Below, piece by piece: positions 1 through 4,115 of a DNA stretch of 5,122 nucleotides. Source of the stretch: Patescibacteria group bacterium (GTDB lineage: Bacteria; Patescibacteriota; Minisyncoccia; Phycocordibacterales; UBA2100); the NCBI GenBank assembly GCA_024654485.1, contig JANLHO010000020.1:1-5122 (forward strand), read 5' to 3'. Position 1 is the first letter of the stretch. Every line of letters starts with the position of its first letter. A program made the position numbers and the translations under genes. A model generated the notes under the pieces. It saw nothing but the letters and a program-made list of their open reading frames with translations, was not told where the DNA came from and did not search any database.

Positions 1-21
1 TACCAATTCCACCACCTGCGC
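1..21 (-). tRNA. tRNA-Leu, 5' part only (cut by window edge)
   Basis: On the minus strand the first 21 bases read GCGCAGGTGGTGGAATTGGT plus A. This is the 5' end of a typical bacterial tRNA-Leu: a seven-base acceptor strand GCGCAGG, TG at positions 8-9, and a D arm beginning GTGG followed by AATTGGTA. The anticodon and the long variable arm lie outside the window, so the isoacceptor cannot be read. The gene starts 13 bp after the rplS stop codon on the same strand. It may be co-transcribed with rplS or use a weak -10-like TAAAAT at 32-37 overlapping that stop codon. The Leu identity rests on similarity of this 5' end to known tRNA-Leu genes. Confidence 0.82.
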
Positions 22-34
22 AACGACTCGTATT

Positions 35-604
35 TTACCCTTTTTTCACCTCCGCTCCAGCCTCAACCGCCTCTGACTCCTTTCCGCCCGAGGCGGACCC
101 GCCTTCGGCGGGCTTCTCTTCCTTATCATCGGTCGGGGCGGTCATTTCCTCCACAATGTGCTCCTTCTCGGCCTCTGTCTCCTTGGAGAAATCCGCCGGT
201 ACTCCCTCTTCTTCGGCAGCGTCCGCCTTTTCTATATCGGCCGTGGAAGTGCCGATGATGCTCGTCTTCCGCAGTTGTCGGCGAGCTTCGCGGGCGGCTT
301 TGTCGCGTATGTAGTAAAGCTTGGCGCGGCGCACGCGAGCGCGCTTCACCACCTCTATTCGGTCTATCATCGGTGAGTACAGAGGGAATATCTTCTCCAC
401 GCCCACGCCGGATGAAACGCGGCGCACCGTAAATGTGGCTCCGGCTTCGCGTCCGTGTTTGCGCGCAAGTACGAGGCCCTCAAAGGCCTGCAGACGGGTC
501 TTGCCTTTTTCCTCTATCTTCTGGAATACGCGCACAGTATCGCCCGCTTTAAGATCCATCTTTTTGCGCGCATCCATGTCTACCGGTGAAATTTTTATCG
601 CCAT
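35..604 (-). CDS. rplS: 50S ribosomal protein L19 with a long acidic C-terminal extension
   Basis: L19 sits at the 30S-50S interface of the ribosome. The product is 189 residues. Residues 1-118 are a full L19 core: MAIKISPVDM, the GDTVRVFQKI strand, FEGLVLARK, the FTVRRVSSGVGVEKIFPLYSP block and the basic helix RARVRRAKLYYIRDK. L19 is usually about 115 residues, so residues 119-189 are an extra, strongly acidic low-complexity tail. Within it, residues 165-175 (PAEGGSASGGK) are encoded by a palindromic repeat also found in another gene of this window. An in-frame TTG at 643 would give a longer protein, but that TTG is the -35 box of a good promoter and ATG 604 matches the family start, so ATG 604 is chosen. 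The gene lies between tRNA-Val and tRNA-Leu on the same strand. Confidence 0.96.
   Translation of the reverse strand: MAIKISPVDMDARKKMDLKAGDTVRVFQKIEEKGKTRLQAFEGLVLARKHGREAGATFTVRRVSSGVGVEKIFPLYSPMIDRIEVVKRARVRRAKLYYIRDKAAREARRQLRKTSIIGTSTADIEKADAAEEEGVPADFSKETEAEKEHIVEEMTAPTDDKEEKPAEGGSASGGKESEAVEAGAEVKKG
81..113. repeat. Coding palindromic repeat, copy in rplS
   Basis: The same 33-bp unit as at 3915-3947; bases 81-104 match it perfectly and two differences follow. Here the arms CCGCCCGAGGCGG and CCGCCTTCGGCGG pair with two mismatches. It encodes PAEGGSASGGK in the acidic tail of L19. Confidence 0.9.
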
Positions 605-614
605 ATGTGGCGGC

Positions 615-643
615 ACTATACCCTCACGCCGCCGTTTTAGCAA
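615..643 (-). promoter_or_regulatory. Sigma-70-type promoter of rplS
   Basis: Minus strand: -35 TTGCTA (643-638), exactly 17 bp spacer, -10 TATAGT (620-615). The expected start near base 608 leaves only about four untranslated bases before ATG 604. The GAGGG that could look like a Shine-Dalgarno site lies in the promoter spacer and would not be transcribed. The rplS mRNA is therefore predicted to be nearly leaderless when made from this promoter. Confidence 0.7.
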
Positions 644-664
644 GAATTAAACTTGAAATCCGGG

Positions 665-736
665 TGCGCGCTGAGGGATTCGAACCCCCGACCTTCTCTG
701 TGTAAAAGAGTTGCTCTACCACTGAGCTAAGCGCGC
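665..736 (-). tRNA. tRNA-Val (anticodon TAC)
   Basis: A complete 72-nt cloverleaf can be folded by hand. The acceptor GCGCGCT pairs with AGCGCGC over 7 bp. The D stem is GCTC/GAGC with loop AGTGGTA. The anticodon stem ACTCT/AGAGA has an A-A mismatch at its outer pair. The anticodon loop TTTACAC gives TAC, and the T arm is GGGGG-TTCGAAT-CCCTC. The discriminator base is A. The next genomic bases are CCC, so CCA is not encoded and must be added by CCA-adding enzyme. No promoter abuts the 5' end. The nearest plausible one is an extended -10 at 861-869, beyond an apparent insertion flanked by copies of this gene's first 13 bases. Confidence 0.95.
724..736 (-). repeat. 13-bp direct repeat, copy within the intact tRNA-Val
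   Basis: The first 13 bases of tRNA-Val (GCGCGCTTAGCTC on the minus strand) recur exactly at 839-851, 115 bp away in the same orientation. This copy continues into the rest of the tRNA; the other does not. Confidence 0.9.
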
Positions 737-773
737 CCTGCTTCTCTCCGAGTCACCTCGGAGCTTCGAAGGG
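736..773. repeat. Hairpin at the tRNA-Val 5' boundary
   Basis: A perfect 7-bp stem CTCCGAG (746-752) / CTCGGAG (757-763) closes a four-base loop, TCAC. An outer CCCT (736-739) / AGGG (770-773) can pair, giving an imperfect 38-nt hairpin. No T run follows on either strand, so it is not an ordinary terminator. In a long pre-tRNA-Val transcript it would stand right before the RNase P cleavage point. Confidence 0.6.
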
Positions 774-802
774 CAAGCCGCAAGCCGAATGGCCTCGTCT
801 CG

Positions 803-839
803 CCCGCCAAAGCTCTTAGGCAATTTGAGCGGCGGCGGG
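803..839. repeat. Imperfect GC-rich hairpin
   Basis: CCCGCC (803-808) pairs with GGCGGG (834-839), and inside it GCTC (812-815) pairs with GAGC (827-830). A three-base internal loop on each side separates the stems, and the apical loop has 11 bases. With the hairpin at 736-773 it makes up most of the 102 bp between the two copies of the tRNA-Val 13-mer. Confidence 0.45.
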
Positions 840-851
840 AGCTAAGCGCGC
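839..851 (-). repeat. 13-bp echo of the tRNA-Val 5' end
   Basis: GCGCGCTTAGCTC on the minus strand, identical to bases 1-13 of the intact tRNA-Val. The match stops at once on both sides: the next bases are CCGCC instead of the D-loop AGTGG. It starts about 3 bases after the predicted start site of the extended -10 promoter at 861-869, which is where a tRNA gene would be expected to begin. Confidence 0.8.
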
Positions 852-860
852 GACGCTGGA

Positions 861-869
861 ACTATAACA
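861..869 (-). promoter_or_regulatory. Extended -10 promoter candidate for tRNA-Val
   Basis: Minus strand TGTTATAGT: -10 TATAGT (866-861) with an upstream TG one base away. The -35 region has only a weak TTCTAT (890-885, spacer 18). The predicted start near 854 lies 3 bases from the tRNA-Val echo at 851 but about 118 bases from the intact tRNA-Val. It probably drove tRNA-Val directly before the intervening DNA arrived and may now produce a long leader. Confidence 0.5.
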
Positions 870-871
870 TT

Positions 872-927
872 GCCCTCGGTAGGAATAGAATCCACATCAG
901 CGGCTTAGAAGTCCGCGGCTCTATCCA
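872..927 (-). pseudogene. Decayed tRNA-Arg(TCT) copy
   Basis: These 56 bases align without gaps to 994-1049 of the intact tRNA-Arg, with 48 identities, at a constant offset of 122 bp. The anticodon arm with TCT is unchanged. In the T arm several pairs are altered: the universal G53-C61 pair becomes A-C and TTCGATT becomes TTCTATT. The match ends in the D loop, which has lost about three bases, and the 5' acceptor strand that should pair with the 3' end is absent. A functional tRNA is therefore unlikely. The kept part is the 3' portion of the tRNA, the portion usually left by elements that insert in tRNA genes. Confidence 0.75.
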
Positions 928-928
928 A

Positions 929-952
929 GCCGACGTTCCGAAGGAAGTCGGC
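929..952. repeat. Palindromic hairpin between the tRNA-Arg copies
   Basis: GCCGAC (929-934) pairs with GTCGGC (947-952), and TTCC (936-939) pairs with GGAA (943-946) around a GAA loop. One bulged G sits at 935. There is no adjacent T run. It lies exactly where the decayed tRNA-Arg loses similarity to the intact one. Confidence 0.6.
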
Positions 953-955
953 TCC

Positions 956-977
956 CCGACTCGCTTCGCGGTGTCGG
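956..977. repeat. Second hairpin between the tRNA-Arg copies
   Basis: CCGAC (956-960) pairs with GTCGG (973-977), and CGC (962-964) pairs with GCG (968-970) around loop TTC, with a small internal loop. It follows the preceding hairpin by three bases and lies just 3' of the intact tRNA-Arg as read on the minus strand. No T run is seen, so it could be a 3' processing structure or repeat debris. Confidence 0.45.
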
Positions 978-992
978 AGTTGACCCTGTCAG

Positions 993-1064
993 TCCCCCCG
1001 GAGGGAATCGAACCCCCATCAGCGGCTTAGAAGTCCGCGGCTTTATCCATTAAGCTACGGGGGG
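993..1064 (-). tRNA. tRNA-Arg (anticodon TCT)
   Basis: A 72-nt cloverleaf. The acceptor CCCCCCG pairs with CGGGGGG. The D stem is GCTT/AAGC with loop AATGGATA. The anticodon stem GCGGA/GCCGC has an A-G mismatch at its innermost pair (31-39). The anticodon loop CTTCTAA gives TCT, which reads AGA. The T arm is GGGGG-TTCGATT-CCCTC and the discriminator is A. The following genomic bases are CTG, so CCA is not encoded. A promoter with 17-bp spacing starts transcription about nine bases upstream. A decayed duplicate lies downstream at 872-927. Confidence 0.95.
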
Positions 1065-1079
1065 CTAAGGGCAAGTTCC

Positions 1080-1108
1080 AATGTACCCTGCCGTGACCAT
1101 TTTCTCAA
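1080..1108 (-). promoter_or_regulatory. Sigma-70-type promoter of tRNA-Arg
   Basis: Minus strand: -35 TTGAGA (1108-1103), exactly 17 bp, -10 TACATT (1085-1080). The predicted start near 1073 leaves a leader of about nine bases before the tRNA 5' end at 1064, a normal distance for a tRNA gene. Confidence 0.65.
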
Positions 1109-1129
1109 TGTAGTCCTTTCCCTGCGACA

Positions 1130-1143
1130 CCCGCTCATGCGGG
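1130..1143 (-). other. Short hairpin just after the pilus operon stop codon
   Basis: CCCGC (1130-1134) and GCGGG (1139-1143) form a perfect 5-bp stem with a four-base loop, three bases after the TGA of the 111-residue gene. No T run follows, so a rho-independent terminator cannot be claimed. It may only protect the 3' end of the mRNA. Confidence 0.35.
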
Positions 1144-1146
1144 GCA

Positions 1147-1482
1147 TCATCTTGATGGGTCGGGTAGTCTGCCGGAAGCGCCCTGCCTGAGGGATTCATA
1201 CTCGCTTTGCCGCGCCTTAAATGCGGAGACTGTCTCATCCAGCTCGGCCCTGTCCAGGCTTGCCGCGGGGATAGTGGTGTCGGGTACCGATGCGAGATTC
1301 TTGAGGATGCCGTAGAGATGCCACTCCGCGTACCCGATTGTAGCGACGAGTACGATGAAAGCCGCCAGCAAAAGTGTGCGCCAGTACAATATCGCGAGCG
1401 TACGCGCCCCTTCCGGCGAATGCCGCGTGGTATAGGTGTCGCGTATGCGGGCCGTTATGTCGTTGAGGAATTTGATTTTCAT
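1147..1482 (-). CDS. Small single-TM protein ending the pilus operon (unrecognised)
   Basis: A 111-residue protein that I cannot assign to a named family. Residues 1-30 are polar and mixed-charge (MKIKFLNDITARIRDTY). One hydrophobic segment at about 33-52 (LLLAAFIVLVATIGYAEW) should span the inner membrane. The C-terminal half is predicted periplasmic, with a helical, charged stretch at about 76-103 and the end PDPSR. Its ATG overlaps the stop codon of the pilO-like gene (ATGA at 1479-1482), and no Shine-Dalgarno site is present, so translational coupling is likely. By position it could play the PilP-like role of a small partner of PilN/PilO, but there is no visible PilP lipobox or PilP domain, so this is inference from context only. 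Confidence 0.6.
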   Translation of the reverse strand: MKIKFLNDITARIRDTYTTRHSPEGARTLAILYWRTLLLAAFIVLVATIGYAEWHLYGILKNLASVPDTTIPAASLDRAELDETVSAFKARQSEYESLRQGASGRLPDPSR

Positions 1483-2033
1483 GACGAGATTGGTGCGGTG
1501 GTAAGGACCCGTATGTACACGTTCATATTCCAGTCGCCTGAAGAGCTCCTGGAGCCGGGAGTGCGGGATATATCCAGTCTGTCCACCGAAGCGGCGAGCG
1601 GCAGCGATTCAAAAAGCCGCTCGGCATGCATGAGAGATGAGAAGGAGCCCTGCCCCTGCACGACGAACCCTATCGCATTCACGGAAGGTCCGCTCACTGG
1701 CTGCATGGCCGGAGGGCTTTCCGGAAGAGCGCTGCTGAGCTGCAAAGAGACTCCGGCGGATTTTCCTGCGGCTTTGATAAGTTCCACTATCTCTATCACA
1801 TCGGCCTGCAGATAGCTCTCCAGCTCGCCGCGCGCCGGCACAGTGTCGCGGACGAGAGCGCCCGCGCGGATGCGCGCCGACTCCCTTGTGGTGGCCGCAT
1901 CAGCCTGTCTGCGCGCGTCGGCATGCTCTGCCTCCTTGTTCACGATTATCTGCGCGAAATACACGACGGCGACACACGAGATAAGGGCGATGAATGCGGA
2001 CGCCCAGGCAATGTATGTAAGTCCCTTTTGCAT
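1479..2033 (-). CDS. pilO: PilO-like type IV pilus inner-membrane protein
   Basis: A 184-residue bitopic membrane protein. A hydrophobic segment at about 8-31 (IAWASAFIALISCVAVVYFA) follows a short cytoplasmic start. Residues 33-70 are rich in Ala, Arg and Glu and look like a coiled coil. The C-terminal part (about 75-178) has the alternating helix and strand character of the PilO ferredoxin-like fold, including FVVQGQGSFSSLMHAERLFE and a final strand NMNVYIRVLTT. PilO pairs with PilN in the periplasm and links the PilM ring to the outer parts of the pilus machine. The gene starts 5 bp after the pilN-like stop and overlaps the next gene by 4 bp. A weak GAAGGG lies about 14 bases before the ATG. 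Sequence similarity alone is weak; the name depends on fold pattern, topology and order after pilM and pilN. Confidence 0.68.
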   Translation of the reverse strand: MQKGLTYIAWASAFIALISCVAVVYFAQIIVNKEAEHADARRQADAATTRESARIRAGALVRDTVPARGELESYLQADVIEIVELIKAAGKSAGVSLQLSSALPESPPAMQPVSGPSVNAIGFVVQGQGSFSSLMHAERLFESLPLAASVDRLDISRTPGSRSSSGDWNMNVYIRVLTTAPISS

Positions 2034-2038
2034 ACAAT

Positions 2039-2560
2039 TCAGAAGTCACCCTTCAGGGTCATGGAAAAACGCCCTCCCTGCGCGCCCACCAGATCCCCCA
2101 AGGGAACATCCGCGCTCGTGAAAGGCGGCGTCTCTTCAAGCGCGCGTCTGTACTCGGCTATATAAGACGGTGCATCCGCAGTGCCGGAGAAAGTTACGGA
2201 ATTCTGCTGTCCCGATGCGTAGATAATGTGGTCTACGTGTATTCCGCTCTCCTTGAGGCTCAGGGCTAGGGAGATAATCCCGTGCGGCGTGGTGGTAGAT
2301 GTGACCGATGCGGTGAAAGGGCGCAGGACGCTAAGGAGCGTCTGGGTTCTGGCTATCGCGCTCAGGTCCTCGCTCGTTGAGGCTATCTTAGCCGATTCGG
2401 GCTCTGCGGTGTTCGTCCTCAAGGCGAGGTAGCTCGGCAGCAATGCGAGCGACGAAAGAGTGGCGACCGCGATAACTATCAGGGAACCGCTAAGAATGAG
2501 CCGAGCGCGGTATACGCGTCCCAGTCTCTTTTTTGCGTCTTGCGGTATAACGTTGCTCAT
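2039..2560 (-). CDS. pilN: PilN-like type IV pilus inner-membrane protein
   Basis: A 173-residue bitopic protein. The N-terminus MSNVIPQDAKKRLGRVYRAR resembles the PilN cytoplasmic tail, whose conserved short motif binds the cleft of PilM. A TM helix follows at about 20-47 (LILSGSLIVIAVATLSSLAL). The rest is predicted periplasmic: a Ser/Thr/Ala-rich helix at about 52-85, then a compact domain with GIHVDHIIYASGQQNSVTFSGTA-type strands and a final strand RFSMTLKGDF, consistent with the PilN fold. The start codon overlaps the pilM stop (ATGA, 2557-2560) and has no Shine-Dalgarno site, so translation is probably coupled to pilM. This coupling fits the direct PilM-PilN contact known from other bacteria. 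Confidence 0.75.
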   Translation of the reverse strand: MSNVIPQDAKKRLGRVYRARLILSGSLIVIAVATLSSLALLPSYLALRTNTAEPESAKIASTSEDLSAIARTQTLLSVLRPFTASVTSTTTPHGIISLALSLKESGIHVDHIIYASGQQNSVTFSGTADAPSYIAEYRRALEETPPFTSADVPLGDLVGAQGGRFSMTLKGDF

Positions 2561-3702
2561 ACTGTTGCGCGTAGTGCGAGTCCTATCGCCGTCGCATACT
2601 GCAGCGAATGGACGCGATCTATAGGCGGAATATATGAATCAAAATCGCACACATGACGCCACACTTCCCCTATTTCGGTGGGAGCCTGTACGCGTCCCGC
2701 GATGTAATCCGACAACCCCATCAGATTGGCGCCCCCTCCTACCAAGAGGATGCGGCCGACGGGGGTCACGCGCTCACCGTGCTCATTGCGGCGAGTGTCC
2801 CAATAGTGGTAATGGCGTGCTATCTCATCGGCGAGCGCGGATGCGGTAGCGACTATCGTCTCCAGCACCTCAGTATGCGCGGCGTCCTTCGCCGTAAGAC
2901 CTTGTTCGTTCTTGAACCGTTCTATCTCCTCTCCTTTCAGCGAAAGTTTTTCCGCGAGGACCTTGGTAATCGCATCCCCTCCCACGTCCACGGTGGACGT
3001 AAATATAGGAATGTTGCGCTTGAGGACCGCGAACCCGCTGCGCGCTCGTCCGAAATCCACCATAAGAGTTACCGGCTCCGACGGGGTATCATCCGAGACG
3101 GCGCGAGCTATGGATTGCGCTTCTATCTCAAGCGAGAGCAGGGATATGCCGGCATTTTCAAATGCGGCCGCATAATCCTCCGACAACTCGCGCGGAAAGA
3201 CGGAAACCCCTATCTCCTCTCCCTCTTCGCCGCCGTGCTTGAGGATGGAGTCAAAATCGTACACCGCAGCCGAGGGCGGTATCGGCACGCGGCCTTCAAA
3301 TTCAAACTCTATCAGCTGCAAAGTCTGCTCGCGCGAAGTGCCTATGGGCACGTTCATACTGAATACATACGCCGCTTCTTCGGGAAGTGCGGCGTGCGCG
3401 TACGTTATACCGCCAAGTTCTTTTACCTGAGCAAGTGTTAGAGAAAGCGCCTCCACGTTCTTTATAATGCCTCCCACGACTATGCCCGGCTCCAACTTCT
3501 TCTCTCCGTATTTATGCACGCGGTGACCCTTCTTTGCTTTGGCGAGGGACAGCCATTTGATGGAAGAGTCGGAAATATCCACGCCCGCCGCCCGCGGTAA
3601 TAGTATCCGCGGCGCGGGGAACCATCTGTCCAGCGCCATGGAGGCTGTGCGTACCTCATTGCGCACCAGTGTTGCACTCTTAGAGCGCTGCATGCGTGTC
3701 AT
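2557..3702 (-). CDS. pilM: PilM, actin-like ATPase of the type IV pilus machine
   Basis: A 381-residue cytoplasmic protein with the actin/FtsA-like nucleotide-binding fold of PilM. Phosphate-1 motif: GVDISDSSIKW (40-50). Phosphate-2 region: LMVDFGRARSGFAVL (213-227). Adenosine motif: ILLVGGGANLMGLSDYI (318-334). The C-terminus LQYATAIGLALRA (367-379) is typical of the family. Residues 1-38 are a basic N-terminal extension before the fold. PilM forms a cytoplasmic ring that binds the PilN tail and aligns the pilus assembly complex. Two starts are possible: ATG 3702, or ATG 3693, which lies seven bases after a perfect TATAAT. From the second the mRNA would be leaderless and the protein 378 residues. 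There is a 43-bp gap to the upstream gene, and this is the first gene of the pilus cluster. Confidence 0.92.
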   Translation of the reverse strand: MTRMQRSKSATLVRNEVRTASMALDRWFPAPRILLPRAAGVDISDSSIKWLSLAKAKKGHRVHKYGEKKLEPGIVVGGIIKNVEALSLTLAQVKELGGITYAHAALPEEAAYVFSMNVPIGTSREQTLQLIEFEFEGRVPIPPSAAVYDFDSILKHGGEEGEEIGVSVFPRELSEDYAAAFENAGISLLSLEIEAQSIARAVSDDTPSEPVTLMVDFGRARSGFAVLKRNIPIFTSTVDVGGDAITKVLAEKLSLKGEEIERFKNEQGLTAKDAAHTEVLETIVATASALADEIARHYHYWDTRRNEHGERVTPVGRILLVGGGANLMGLSDYIAGRVQAPTEIGEVWRHVCDFDSYIPPIDRVHSLQYATAIGLALRATV

Positions 3703-3706
3703 TATA
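3701..3706 (-). promoter_or_regulatory. Consensus -10 box overlapping the annotated pilM ATG
   Basis: TATAAT (3706-3701) on the minus strand runs into the first ATG of pilM. Seven bases later comes the second in-frame ATG (3693), where transcription would begin. No -35 box is visible at 16-18 bp; that region is taken up by a GC-only inverted repeat. Confidence 0.4.
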
Positions 3707-3712
3707 ACCCGC

Positions 3713-3736
3713 GATACGCGCGCGACGCGCGCTATC
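3713..3736. promoter_or_regulatory. Inverted repeat upstream of pilM
   Basis: GATA (3713-3716) pairs with TATC (3733-3736), and CGCGCG (3717-3722) pairs with CGCGCG (3726-3731), around loop CGA with one bulged C. No T run follows on either strand. It sits just upstream of the pilM -10 box, where a -35 box or operator would be, and just after the stop of the upstream gene. Confidence 0.35.
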
Positions 3737-3745
3737 CCGAAATTG

Positions 3746-4111
3746 TTATTTCAATCGCGTTCCCGGCGGAAGAGGGCGCTCAGGAGATATAAGAGCCACG
3801 CCCTCGCCATCGGAGGCCGCAAGCAGCATTCCTTGGCTCTCCACGCCGCGCAGCACTCTGGGCGCAAGGTTTACGATGTATACAAGCTGTTTGCCGACAA
3901 GTTCTTCGGGGGTTTTTCCGCCCGAGGCGGACCCGCCTCGGGCGGGCCACGCTGCAATCCCAGAAACTATCGTGCGCGTGCCAAGCTCTTCACCGAAATC
4001 AACCGTGCATTTTATCAATTTGTCCGTCTCCGGTATTCGCTCAGCGGCCAAGACAGTGCCGATGCGGATGTCCAGCTTGGCGAAATCATCGTATGAAATT
4101 TCATTATCCAT
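3746..4111 (-). CDS. Stand-alone tRNA-binding OB-fold protein (MetRS C-terminal / CsaA type) carrying an 11-residue insert
   Basis: A 121-residue protein matching the tRNA-binding domain found at the C-terminus of methionyl-tRNA synthetase and in CsaA: DDFAKLDIRIGTVLAAERIP (8-27), DKLIKCTVDFGEE (30-42), RTIVSGIA (46-53), TPEELVGKQLVYIVNLAPR (67-85), GVESQGMLLAAS (89-100) and the end PPGTRLK. It could act in trans with a MetRS lacking this domain, or as a tRNA or protein chaperone. Residues 56-66 (PARGGSASGGK) interrupt the family pattern between 'SGIA-W' and 'TPEELVG'. They are encoded by a perfect palindrome, so the loop has probably received a repeat insertion. ATG 4111 is chosen over the longer open frame to 4264, because that extension overlaps ruvX and is not family-like. 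The gene is 4 bp from the ruvX stop, with AGGG just before the ATG. Confidence 0.9.
   Translation of the reverse strand: MDNEISYDDFAKLDIRIGTVLAAERIPETDKLIKCTVDFGEELGTRTIVSGIAAWPARGGSASGGKTPEELVGKQLVYIVNLAPRVLRGVESQGMLLAASDGEGVALISPERPLPPGTRLK
3915..3947. repeat. Coding palindromic repeat, copy in the tRNA-binding gene
   Basis: CCGCCCGAGGCGG (3918-3930), spacer AC, and its exact reverse complement (3933-3945) form a 13-bp perfect inverted repeat. The 33-bp unit matches 81-113 in rplS at 31 of 33 positions and is read in the same frame and orientation, giving PARGGSASGGK. Confidence 0.9.
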
Positions 4112-4115
4112 GGCC

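Noticed and set aside
605..643. A longer L19 starting at TTG 643
   Set aside because: The TTG is the -35 box of a 17-bp-spaced promoter, and L19 proteins start near MAIKIS.
872..952. The second tRNA-Arg copy as a functional tRNA with an alternative acceptor (CCTTCGG with CCGAGGG)
   Set aside because: That pairing needs seven extra bases before the D stem and borrows a base from the T stem. The G53-C61 pair is also broken.
736..1000. The hairpins and repeats as a CRISPR array
   Set aside because: The repeats differ from each other, spacing is irregular, and the longer matches are tRNA gene sequences. There are no cas genes.
1207..1815. A 202-residue open frame on the plus strand
   Set aside because: It runs antisense across the pilO-like gene and the 111-residue gene, is Cys- and Arg-rich without domain character, and conflicts with a tightly coupled operon.
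2653..3441. A 262-residue open frame on the plus strand
   Set aside because: It lies entirely opposite pilM, has no recognisable motifs, and PilM on the other strand shows all family motifs. It is a shadow of GC-rich codon use.
3746..4111. The tRNA-binding gene as a fragment of a broken methionyl-tRNA synthetase
   Set aside because: It has its own ATG, a complete OB-fold from start to stop, and ruvX directly upstream. No synthetase catalytic sequence is present.
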